Below, piece after piece: positions 1 through 6,145 of a DNA stretch of 11,794 nucleotides; the first letter of the stretch is position 1, and each line of letters opens with the position of its first letter. A program made the translations under genes and the position numbers. The notes under the pieces are model-generated. The model ran no database searches, was not told the DNA's origin, and saw only the letters and a program-made list of their open reading frames with translations. This DNA comes from Clostridiales bacterium. Its GTDB lineage: Bacteria > Bacillota > Clostridia > Christensenellales > Aristaeellaceae. The DNA is taken from contig DXVG01000026.1 of the NCBI GenBank assembly GCA_019409045.1, positions 1-11,794 on the forward strand, given 5' to 3'.

Positions 1-24
1 CTCGGAGATGTGTATAAGAGACAG
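1..24. other. Unclipped Nextera (Tn5 mosaic-end) sequencing adapter
   Basis: Bases 6-24 read AGATGTGTATAAGAGACAG, the 19-base Tn5 mosaic end used in Nextera libraries, and bases 1-5 (CTCGG) are the preceding part of the Nextera read-2 adapter. This is library sequence and not genome. Any open reading frame starting at the ATG at position 8 begins with the artefactual peptide MCIRDR, which comes from the adapter. Confidence 0.97.
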
Positions 25-364
25 GGCTGAGGGCGTGGGTGACCACGGCTGCGAGTACATGACCGGCGGCCGCGCGGTGATCCTCGGCCCCGTGGGCGAC
101 AACTTCGCCGCGGGCATGTCCGGCGGCGTGGCCTATGTGCTGGACGAGCGCGGCGAACTCGCGCGGCGCGTCCACGCCGGGCAGGTGGAGCTTGAGTCAG
201 TGTCCGGCCGCTGGGCGGAGGAGCTGAAGGCCATCCTCGAGCGCCACGTCCGCGCGACGGGCTCGAAGAAGGCCGCGGACATACTCGCGCGGTGGAACGC
301 GGCGCTCACGGCGTTCCAGATGGTCATCCCCACCGAGTACAGGCGCGCGATCGAAGGAGCGTGA
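25..364 (+). CDS. gltB: Glutamate synthase large subunit, C-terminal end (partial)
   Basis: This is the last ~112 residues of the large (alpha) subunit of glutamate synthase, which uses glutamine-derived ammonia to convert 2-oxoglutarate to glutamate. The visible part is the C-terminal GXGXG beta-helix domain, recognisable from EGVGDHGCEYMTGGR, ILGPVGDNFAAGMSGG and AYVLDE, followed by the usual helical tail with ERHVRATGS and the terminal IPTEYRRAI. Full-length proteins are about 1,500 residues, so over 90% of the gene lies outside the contig. The 5' end is cut by the contig edge: the frame continues into the adapter, so the ATG at position 8 is not a real start. The TGA at 362-364 lies 4 bases before the gltD start, which supports one transcript and translational coupling. 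Confidence 0.93.
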
Positions 365-368
365 CGGC

Positions 369-1805
369 ATGGGAAAGGCGACGGGTTTTCTGGAATTTCC
401 GCGCGTTGCGGACCCCCTGCGCCCGGAGACGGCGCGGCTGAAGGACTTTGACGCGCTGCACACGCCCCTCTCCGGGCGCGCGCGCATGGAGCAGGCCGCC
501 AGATGCATGAACTGCGGCGTGCCCTTCTGCCAGTCGGCCTACGGCTGCCCGCTGGGCAACCTCATCCCCGAGTGGAACGACCTGCTCTGGAAGGGGCAGG
601 TGCAGGAGGCGCTGGGGCGGCTGCTCAAGACCGCGCCGTTTCCCGAGTTCACCGGCCGCGTATGCCCCGGCCTGTGCGAAAAGGCGTGCATGCTGGTCGG
701 GGAGGCCGTCACCAACCGGGACAACGAGCTTTTCCTCATCGAGGAGGGCTTTCGAAGGGGCTGGATCGCTCCCCGCGTCCCCGCGCGGCGAACCGACCGG
801 ACGGTCGCCGTGGTCGGCAGCGGCCCCGCGGGGCTGGCGGCGGCGGACATGCTCAACCGCCTCGGGCATCGCGTGACGGTCGTAGACCGGGCGGACCGCC
901 CCGGCGGGCTGCTGGTATACGGCATCCCCAACATGAAGCTGCCCAAGCAGGTCGTCGCGCGGCGCATCGGCCTGATGGAGGCCGAGGGCGTGGCCTTCCG
1001 CATGAACGCACAGGCGGGGCCCGAGCTTCTGCGGGAGTTTGACGCGGTGGTGCTCTGCTGCGGCGCGCGGCGCGCGAGGAAGCTGAACGTCCCGGGCGAG
1101 GAGGGCGCGGGCGTGGTTTTGGCGGTGGATTTTCTGACCGAGGCGACACGCGCCATGCTGGACAGGCGCCTGCCCGCCGTCAGCGCGCGGGACAGGGACG
1201 TGGTGGTGGTCGGCGGCGGCGATACCGGCAACGATTGCGTGGGCACTTGCCTGCGCCAGGGCTGCCGCTCCGTGGTGCAGCTCGAGCTGATGCCCGCCCC
1301 GCCCATCTTCCGCGCGGCGGACAACCCCTGGCCCGAATGGCCCCGCGTGCTGCGCACGGACTACGGGCAACTGGAGGCCGTCGCCGTGCAGGGCGCGGAC
1401 CCGCGCCGGTTCCAGACCACCGTCGAGCGCGTGCTGCTGGACGGCGAGGGCCATGTGCGCGCGGTCGAGGTCGTCGGCGTGGCCCCGGGCGCGGATGGAC
1501 GCATGCTGCCCGTCGAGGGTTCGAGCCAGACGCTTCCCTGCGCACTGCTGCTGGTCGCCGCGGGCTTTGTCGGGTGCGAGGCGGACACCGCCGAGCAGTT
1601 CGATCTGCGCCTGAACGCCCGCGCGCTTCCCGACATCCCCGCCGGCGCGCATCGCGTCTCGCCCGGCCTGTTCGTCGCCGGCGACATGCGCGGCGGCCAG
1701 TCGCTCGTGGTGCGCGCCATCGCCGACGGAAGGGCCGCGGCGCTGGAGGTCCACCAGTACCTCGCCGGCGGCGCGCCCGAAGCCGCCCCCTCCCGCCGCG
1801 CATAA
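369..1805 (+). CDS. gltD: Glutamate synthase small subunit (NADPH-GOGAT beta)
   Basis: This 478-residue protein has the usual length of the small subunit, a flavoprotein that takes electrons from NADPH and passes them through iron-sulfur centres to GltB. An N-terminal cysteine region (C46, C49, C54, C60, then C99, C103, C107) matches the 4Fe-4S domain of this family. An FAD-binding GSGPAG motif lies near residues 150-155 and continues into DRADRPGGLLVYGIPNMKLPK. The NAD(P)H-binding motif VVGGGDTGND is near 280-289, and the closing FAD motif AGDMRGGQSLVVRAIADGR is near the C-terminus. The ATG at 369 is preceded by AAGGAG at 354-359, inside the end of gltB. The paralogous large-subunit-free oxidoreductases have the same fold, but the gltB neighbour fixes the identity. 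A terminator lies ~45 bases downstream. Confidence 0.96.
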   Translation: MGKATGFLEFPRVADPLRPETARLKDFDALHTPLSGRARMEQAARCMNCGVPFCQSAYGCPLGNLIPEWNDLLWKGQVQEALGRLLKTAPFPEFTGRVCPGLCEKACMLVGEAVTNRDNELFLIEEGFRRGWIAPRVPARRTDRTVAVVGSGPAGLAAADMLNRLGHRVTVVDRADRPGGLLVYGIPNMKLPKQVVARRIGLMEAEGVAFRMNAQAGPELLREFDAVVLCCGARRARKLNVPGEEGAGVVLAVDFLTEATRAMLDRRLPAVSARDRDVVVVGGGDTGNDCVGTCLRQGCRSVVQLELMPAPPIFRAADNPWPEWPRVLRTDYGQLEAVAVQGADPRRFQTTVERVLLDGEGHVRAVEVVGVAPGADGRMLPVEGSSQTLPCALLLVAAGFVGCEADTAEQFDLRLNARALPDIPAGAHRVSPGLFVAGDMRGGQSLVVRAIADGRAAALEVHQYLAGGAPEAAPSRRA

Positions 1806-1847
1806 GCGCAAACCGTTCCTCAGGGCGTTGACAAAGCCCCCAAACGC

Positions 1848-1887
1848 AAAGATCACTTCCGAAAAAAGACAAGCGGAAGTGATTTTT
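1848..1887 (+). terminator. Rho-independent terminator after gltBD
   Basis: A perfect 10-bp stem, ATCACTTCCG (1852-1861) with CGGAAGTGAT (1874-1883), closes a 12-base loop and is followed by a T run (1883-1887). Three A bases before the stem (1848-1850) extend pairing with the T run, so the hairpin could also act on transcripts from the other strand. It lies ~45 bases after the gltD stop. Confidence 0.8.
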
Positions 1888-1931
1888 GCTTCCTGCGTCA
1901 GCTTCGCCTGCAAACTGCGGTCACTTACTCA

Positions 1932-1964
1932 ACAGGCCGCCGACATGCCCTGTCGGCGGCCTGT
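1932..1964. repeat. Perfect 14-bp inverted repeat (hairpin)
   Basis: ACAGGCCGCCGACA (1932-1945) and TGTCGGCGGCCTGT (1951-1964) are exact reverse complements around a 5-base loop. There is no T run on either side, so it is not a classical terminator. It may be a backup terminator, an RNA-stabilising hairpin or part of a dispersed intergenic element. Confidence 0.7.
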
Positions 1965-2104
1965 CTCTGTCCGCATGGCGGCCGCGATGCGTTCCGCGGC
2001 GCGCCCCGGCCCGGCCCCGGCGAAGCGCGAATGCGGGGGCCGGGAAGGATTCCTGTCCACCGGCGGCAAAACCGCGCCTCTCCCCGCGTTGTTCACAAAG
2101 CGGA

Positions 2105-2156
2105 TACAATTTCACGGCAAACGGTTTGGTTCTCATTAAGGTTTGCGTGCTAAACT
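2105..2156 (+). promoter_or_regulatory. Candidate promoter region of the VTC operon
   Basis: The AT-richer patch before the VTC gene has two -10-like elements: TACAAT at 2105-2110 (5 of 6 to consensus, no good -35 at proper spacing) and an extended -10, TGCTAAACT at 2148-2156 (TG at 2148-2149, hexamer TAAACT at 2151-2156), with a weak TTGGTT at 2126-2131 (19-base spacer). Position and composition favour a promoter here, but the exact site is not settled. Confidence 0.3.
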
Positions 2157-2193
2157 CGTAGCAAGCCAGAACAACGACGCCGGGAGGGAAACC

Positions 2194-2907
2194 ATGCTTC
2201 AGTACACCTTTGAACGCCACGAAAAGAAGTTTTTGCTCACGGGGGAGCAGCATCGGCGGCTCATGTCCATCATCGGGGAGCGCCTCGCGCAGGACGCCTA
2301 CGGGCGCTCCACGGTGCTGAGCCTCTATCTGGACACGCCGGACCGCCGCCTGATCCGCGCCTCGCTGGAAAAGCCCGCCTACAAGGAAAAGCTGCGGGTG
2401 CGCAGCTACGGCGTTCCGGGAATGGACGATGCCGTATTTGTGGAGCTGAAGAAGAAGTACCGCGGCGTGGTCTACAAGCGGCGGGTGTGCCTGCCGCTGC
2501 GCGATGCGCGCGCATGGGTGCTGGACGGACGGCGCGCGCAGGACGGCCAGATCGACCGGGAGATCGATTACGCGCTGCACTACTACCCCGACATCGCCCC
2601 GGCGATGTTCATAAGCGCCGAGCGCGTGGCCCACGTCGCCGCGGACGACCCGCTTCTGCGCCTCACGTTCGACAGCCGTATACTCTACCGCCGCGAGGCG
2701 CTGTCTCTGGAGGCGGGCGCGTGGGGCGAGGCGCTGCTCGCGCCGGGAGAGCGGCTGCTGGAGGTGAAAACGCCGTCTGCCATCCCGCTGTGGCTGGCGG
2801 ACGCGCTGGATCGCTGCCGCGCCTATCCGACGTCCTTTTCCAAGTACGGCGGCGCGTATCAAAGCGGCATGATCTGGGAAAGGAAAGGAGAGATGGCCTG
2901 TGTTTGA
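2194..2907 (+). CDS. VTC-domain polyphosphate polymerase-like protein
   Basis: This 237-residue cytosolic protein belongs to the VTC/triphosphate-tunnel family, whose eukaryotic member Vtc4 makes polyphosphate from ATP. Tunnel signatures are visible in order: ERHEKKFLL (residues 7-15), SLYLDTPDRRLIRAS (43-57), KEKLRVRSY (64-72), FVELKKK (82-88) with YKRR (94-97), a metal-type acidic pair in EIDYAL (123-128), the late LLEVKTP (188-194) and SFSKYGGAYQ (214-223). The alternating Lys/Arg and Glu residues are those expected to line the tunnel. There is no SPX or membrane domain. I chose the ATG at 2194 because GGGAGG (2182-2187) precedes it; an upstream in-frame TTG at 2143 would add 17 unconserved residues. 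Its end overlaps the next gene by 8 bases. The substrate and product in bacteria of this type are not established. Confidence 0.88.
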   Translation: MLQYTFERHEKKFLLTGEQHRRLMSIIGERLAQDAYGRSTVLSLYLDTPDRRLIRASLEKPAYKEKLRVRSYGVPGMDDAVFVELKKKYRGVVYKRRVCLPLRDARAWVLDGRRAQDGQIDREIDYALHYYPDIAPAMFISAERVAHVAADDPLLRLTFDSRILYRREALSLEAGAWGEALLAPGERLLEVKTPSAIPLWLADALDRCRAYPTSFSKYGGAYQSGMIWERKGEMACV

Positions 2908-3571
2908 CGCGCTTCTGACGCTCGTGGACGTCGGCAGCGCCGAGGGCTTTCTGCTCGCGGCGCTCTCGGCGCTGGCGGCGGGGCTGATCATCGCGTTTGC
3001 CTACATGTTCCGCAGCGTCTATACGCGGGGGTTCGCGGTGACGCTGGCGCTGCTGCCCGTGGTGGTGCAGGCGGTGATCTGCGTCGTCAACGGCAACCTC
3101 GGCACAGGCGTTGCGGTCATGGGCGCGTTCAGCCTGGTGCGCTTCCGCTCCGCGCCCGGCGGCGCACGGGAGATATGCAGCGTGTTTCTGGCCATGGCCG
3201 CGGGGCTGGCGGCGGGCACGGGGTATCTCGTGCTGGCGCTGGCGCTCGCCGCGGGCGTGAGCCTTCTGAGCGTGCTGCTCCTGCTGGCCCGCTTTGGGGA
3301 GATGCCCGCCCGGAACAAGGACCTCAAGATCACGATCCCGGAGAGCCTCGACTACGCGGACGTGTTTGACGATATCTTCGCGCGCTACACCAGCCGCTGC
3401 GAGATGGTGAGCGTGCGCACGACCAACATGGGAAGCCTCTATCGCCTGCAATACCGCGTGCTTATGCGCAGCGGCGCGCAGGAGAAGGCGTTTATCGACG
3501 AATTGCGCTGCCGAAACGGCAACCTTGAGATCGTGTTCGCGCGCGTCGCGCCGGAGCACGAGGAGCTGTAG
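2900..3571 (+). CDS. DUF4956 family membrane protein
   Basis: This 223-residue protein is of the DUF4956 type. The N-terminal half is hydrophobic, with segments near residues 16-36, 44-63, 66-80 and a long stretch at about 88-131 that could form one or two helices. The conserved GAFSLVRFRSAPGGAREIC motif lies between them. The C-terminal ~90 residues are soluble, mixed alpha/beta in character and probably cytosolic. The start is GTG at 2900, preceded by AAAGGAG (2884-2890), and it overlaps the VTC stop by 8 bases, so the two are probably translationally coupled. DUF4956 genes are commonly found beside VTC-domain genes, and a membrane partner role for the polymerase-like enzyme is a reasonable inference. 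No catalytic residues are recognisable and the function is unknown. Confidence 0.85.
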   Translation: MFDALLTLVDVGSAEGFLLAALSALAAGLIIAFAYMFRSVYTRGFAVTLALLPVVVQAVICVVNGNLGTGVAVMGAFSLVRFRSAPGGAREICSVFLAMAAGLAAGTGYLVLALALAAGVSLLSVLLLLARFGEMPARNKDLKITIPESLDYADVFDDIFARYTSRCEMVSVRTTNMGSLYRLQYRVLMRSGAQEKAFIDELRCRNGNLEIVFARVAPEHEEL

Positions 3572-3603
3572 ATGGCGCGCTTGCCGGATGGAAAGGAGAA
3601 CGC

Positions 3604-5391
3604 ATGAAAAAGCTGTTTTTGCTGTTGACGCTTGCCATGGCGCTCACACTGTGCGCCTGCGCGCAGGCGGCGGACTGGGAATTTACCGACCGAGACCAGG
3701 ACGCGAGCTACGACGCATCGCAGGCCACGCTCGTCACGCTCTCTGATTCGGGAATCATCATCGACGGCTCGGGCGCGACGGCGGAGGGCTCCGTGCTGAC
3801 CATCTCCGCGGAGGGCACCTACATCCTCAGCGGCGAACTGAGCGACGGCCGCATCGTCGTATCCTGCGCGGACACGGAAAAGGTGCAGATCGTGCTCTCG
3901 GGCGCGCGCATTCACTGCGAGAGCTACGCCGCGCTGTATGTGGAGGAGGCGGACAAGGTGTTCGTCACGCTGGCGGAGGGCACGCAAAACGCGCTCTCCG
4001 ACGGCTCGGAATACGCGCTGGAGGACGGCGACAACGTGGACGCGGCCGTGTTCAGCCGCGCGGACATCACATTCAACGGTTCAGGCTCGCTGAGCGTGGC
4101 GGGAAATTACAACCACGCCGTCGTCTCCAAGGACGACCTGGTCTTTACCGGCGGCACATACGCGATCAGCGCCGCGGGGCACGGCCTGAACGGCAAGGAC
4201 TGCGTGATGATCTCCGGCGGGACGTTTGACATACAGGCCGGGGGCGACGGCATACAGTCCGACAACGCCGAGGACGCCGAGCGCGGGTATGTCTACATCA
4301 CCGGCGGGGAGTTTGACATCACCGCCGAAAACGACGGCATACAGGCCGAAACGCAGCTCCTCATCGAAGGCGGCACATTTGCGCTGACCACCGGCGGCGG
4401 CAGCGGCAACGCCAGCACGCAGAGCGACTGGGGTTTCTGGGGCGGCTGGGAGCAGGCCAGCGCCGAGGACGCCGCCAGCGCGAAGGCCCTCAAGGCGGAC
4501 ACGGCGCTGACGATCTCCGGGGGCGAGTTTGCGATAGATTCCTCGGACGACGCGCTGCACTCCAACGGCGACATGACCATTTCCGGCGGCGCGATCGACA
4601 TCGCCTCGGGCGACGATGGCGTACACGCCAATGAGACGCTGACCGTCTCCGCGGGCGAGATCACCATCTCGCAGAGCTACGAGGGCATGGAGGCCGCGAA
4701 CATGGACATCAGCGGCGGCGCGATCGACATCACCGCCTCCGACGACGGCCTCAACACCGCGGGCGGCAACGACGGCTCCGCCCTTGGCGACCGGCCCGGG
4801 CGCGGCGCGTTCGACGCCGACGACGGCTCCGACCTCGTCATCAGCGGCGGCGCGGTCGTCATCGACGCCTCCGGGGACGGCATCGACGCCAACGGCTCGA
4901 TCTATATCCGCGGCGGCGAGGTGTATGTCAGCGGCCCGACCAGCGGCGCGAACGGCGCCATCGACTACGCGGGCGAGGCCGAGGTCTCCGGCGGGACGTT
5001 CTTCGCCGCGGGGCCCAGCGGCATGGCGCAGAACTTCTCCGAAAGTTCGAGCCAGTGCGCGATCCTTGCCTCGGTAAGCGGCCAGGCGGGGGACGCAGTG
5101 GAGGTCATTGACGGAAGCGGCGAGACGGTATTTGCCTATGCGCCGACCAAGGCCTATTCCTCCGTCCTCATATCGCTTGCGGAGCTTACTGTGGGCGAGA
5201 GCTACACCATATGCGTGGCGGGCGAGGAGGCGGCGACGCTCACGCTTGAGAGCACCGTGACAAGCGCCGGCAGCGCCGGCGGCATGGGCGGCATGGGCGG
5301 CGCCGGCGGCATGGGCGACATGGGCGGCGGCCGCGGGACGCCCGACATGGGCGGCGCAGACATGCGGCGCGGCGGCATGGGCGGAAGATAG
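3604..5391 (+). CDS. Secreted Cthe_2159-type carbohydrate-binding beta-helix protein
   Basis: This 595-residue exported protein resembles Cthe_2159-family proteins, whose founding member is a calcium-dependent polygalacturonate-binding beta-helix. A signal peptide occupies residues 1-22; LCAC (16-19) could be a lipobox with Cys19 as anchor, while AQA (20-22) could instead be a signal peptidase I site. Short rungs of the form TISGGxxxI are followed by acidic loops such as GGDGIQSDN (~213), ENDGIQAE (~242), SDDALHSNG (~314), GDDGVHANE (~336), SDDGLNTAGG (~379) and GDGIDANG (~424), which look like calcium sites. A small beta domain follows (~480-555), then a Gly/Met-rich tail. AAAGGAG (3592-3598) precedes the ATG, 32 bases after the DUF4956 stop, so it is the last gene of the operon. 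The ligand is unknown. Related loci often also carry a CotH kinase, absent here. Confidence 0.83.
   Translation: MKKLFLLLTLAMALTLCACAQAADWEFTDRDQDASYDASQATLVTLSDSGIIIDGSGATAEGSVLTISAEGTYILSGELSDGRIVVSCADTEKVQIVLSGARIHCESYAALYVEEADKVFVTLAEGTQNALSDGSEYALEDGDNVDAAVFSRADITFNGSGSLSVAGNYNHAVVSKDDLVFTGGTYAISAAGHGLNGKDCVMISGGTFDIQAGGDGIQSDNAEDAERGYVYITGGEFDITAENDGIQAETQLLIEGGTFALTTGGGSGNASTQSDWGFWGGWEQASAEDAASAKALKADTALTISGGEFAIDSSDDALHSNGDMTISGGAIDIASGDDGVHANETLTVSAGEITISQSYEGMEAANMDISGGAIDITASDDGLNTAGGNDGSALGDRPGRGAFDADDGSDLVISGGAVVIDASGDGIDANGSIYIRGGEVYVSGPTSGANGAIDYAGEAEVSGGTFFAAGPSGMAQNFSESSSQCAILASVSGQAGDAVEVIDGSGETVFAYAPTKAYSSVLISLAELTVGESYTICVAGEEAATLTLESTVTSAGSAGGMGGMGGAGGMGDMGGGRGTPDMGGADMRRGGMGGR
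5272..5388 (+). repeat. Gly/Met-rich tandem coding repeat
   Basis: Imperfect tandem copies of a GGCGGCATGGGC-type unit encode the C-terminal tail GGMGGMGGAGGMGDMGGG and the related GGADMRRGGMGG of the secreted protein. The units vary in length and are interrupted by GRGTPD. The tail is low-complexity and probably unfolded. Confidence 0.8.
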
Positions 5392-5427
5392 AAAAAGAAA
5401 AACCGGACGCGCGGGCGCGCGGCCCGG
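5391..5427 (-). terminator. Minus-strand terminator of the opp operon
   Basis: Read on the minus strand, a GC stem (CCGG at 5427-5424, CGCGC at 5421-5417, loop, GCGCG at 5412-5408, CCGG at 5406-5403) runs straight into TTTTTCTTTTTC (5402-5391). The stem has a small asymmetric internal bulge. It lies ~60 bases past the oppA stop and abuts the stop codon of the convergent Cthe_2159-type gene. Confidence 0.65.
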
Positions 5428-5447
5428 GGCTCCCGGAGGGGGATATG

Positions 5448-5480
5448 TGCGGTCGCGGCGCTTTGCGTGCCGCGGCCGCA
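5448..5480 (-). terminator. GC hairpin just after the oppA stop
   Basis: TGCGGTCGCGGC (5448-5459) and GCCGCGGCCGCA (5469-5480) form a 12-bp stem with one G-U pair and a 9-base loop. It starts 7 bases past the minus-strand stop of the oppA tail. There is no T run next to it, so it may act with the U-rich terminator at 5391-5427 or protect the mRNA 3' end. Confidence 0.45.
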
Positions 5481-5487
5481 GAACCAT

Positions 5488-5545
5488 TTATTCGGAGACG
5501 GTCACATAGTTCCACACGACGTCGCCGGTCGGAAGCACCGCGAGG
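5488..5545 (-). pseudogene. oppA: oppA C-terminal tail fragment (same strand as oppA start)
   Basis: Minus-strand translation gives NLAVLPTGDVVWNYVTVSE followed by TAA (5490-5488). This fits the last ~19 residues of an extracellular peptide-binding protein (a beta-strand tail ending near the stop, as in the SBP_bac_5 family). It lies on the same strand as the N-terminal half at 6990-6106 and is separated from it by the inverted middle segment. The assignment rests on position, reading direction and general tail resemblance, so it is moderately sure. Confidence 0.55.
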
Positions 5546-6145
5546 TTCGACGAGGTGGACTACGTCACCATGGGCGGCGAAGTGCCCGCCACCGGCTTCT
5601 ATCCCACCATGCTGGCCGACGGCCTGAATGACGACGTGCGCTCCGCCGAGGGCTACGGCAGCTGGTACACCGGCACCGCCACGCCGTCCGAGGAGAACCC
5701 GGTCTACACGCAGGACATGGTCGAGGCCATCAGCATACTCATCGAGCTTGGCTACTCCTACACCGGCTCCATCGAGGAAGGCAACATCATGTTCACCGAC
5801 GTGCCCGTGTTTGAGTTCTCCTTCAACCAGAACGCCACCAACTCCGCCATCGTGCAGTATGTGCAGGAGTGCTGGAACAGCGTGGGCATCACCGCCACGA
5901 TCAACACCGAAGCCTGGGCGACGCTGCAGATCAAGCTCGGCGACGGCGACGCGGAGGCCTCCCGCATGGGCTGGGTCGCGGACTTCAACGACTGCGTGAA
6001 CTTCCTGGAGATCTTCGTGAGCAACTCCGGCAACAACTATCCGCGCCTCGGCCAGGATGTGGGCGAGTACACCCGCTACACCGAGAACACCGCGGACGCG
6101 GGCCTTGGCGCCTCGAGGTCCTTGTGGACGTTGAAGAGTATGTAG
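5546..6145 (+). pseudogene. oppA: Inverted middle segment of oppA (peptide-binding protein)
   Basis: The plus-strand frame from TTC at 5546 reads FDEVDYVTMGGEVPATGFYP and continues through a typical second-domain sequence of OppA-type solute-binding proteins: LIELGYSYTG, FEFSFNQNATNSAIVQYVQECWNSVGI (the classic 'AxxiqqqWkkiGI' helix region), then FNDCVNFLEIFVSNSGNN and YTRYTENTADAG. Homology ends near 6105; residues after that (to a stop at 6145) are the antisense of the N-terminal half. The segment has no ribosome binding site, signal peptide or natural start (the first start-type codon is GTG at 5555), so it would not be expressed as a protein by itself. It fits exactly where the minus-strand half stops (LEAP + FDEV restores the family's 'aPFDDVrvR'), although the conserved 'RVRkAlxxAIDR' stretch that should follow is missing between FDEV and DYV. 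Confidence 0.85.

Larger units (their letters stand above)
1806..2193. other. Intergenic region with several hairpins, no gene seen
   Basis: These 388 bases separate gltD from the VTC operon. I see a rho-independent terminator at 1848-1887, a perfect 14-bp hairpin at 1932-1964, and a third GC-only inverted repeat (CCCGGCCCC at 2010-2018 with GGGGCCGGG at 2036-2044, 17-base loop). The composition changes: 1806-1970 is clearly less GC-rich than the flanking genes, 1971-2085 is very GC-rich, and 2088-2160 is AT-richer and probably holds the promoter of the next operon. Small open frames cross this stretch (for example 1828-2139) but run through the hairpins and have no ribosome binding site, so I do not call them genes. 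Confidence 0.75.

Noticed and set aside
324..1913. 529-codon minus-strand open frame across gltD
   Set aside because: It is antisense to a clear gltD, has Ala/Arg/Gly/His-rich shadow composition typical of high-GC DNA, and shows no domain or ribosome binding site.
2089..2097. TTGTTCACA as a possible DnaA box
   Set aside because: It is a single site with one mismatch and there is no cluster, AT-rich unwinding region or dnaA/dnaN context.
1828..2139. Small plus-strand open frame (103 codons) between gltD and the VTC gene
   Set aside because: It runs through the terminator and the 14-bp hairpin, lacks a ribosome binding site and resembles no protein.
2143..2193. Upstream TTG start for the VTC gene
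   Set aside because: The added residues do not resemble the family and the GGGAGG site points to ATG 2194.
1921..2991. 356-codon minus-strand open frame across the VTC gene
   Set aside because: It is antisense to the VTC gene and its promoter region, with no recognisable domain.
4081..5487. 468-codon minus-strand open frame across the Cthe_2159-type gene
   Set aside because: It is low-complexity Ala/Val/Asp/Gly shadow of the repeat-rich beta-helix gene and crosses the opp terminator hairpins.
5541..6115. Site-specific phase-variable invertible element in oppA
   Set aside because: Only a 5-base inverted match borders the segment, no recombinase gene is in the window, and conserved coding sequence is missing, which a reversible switch would not lose.
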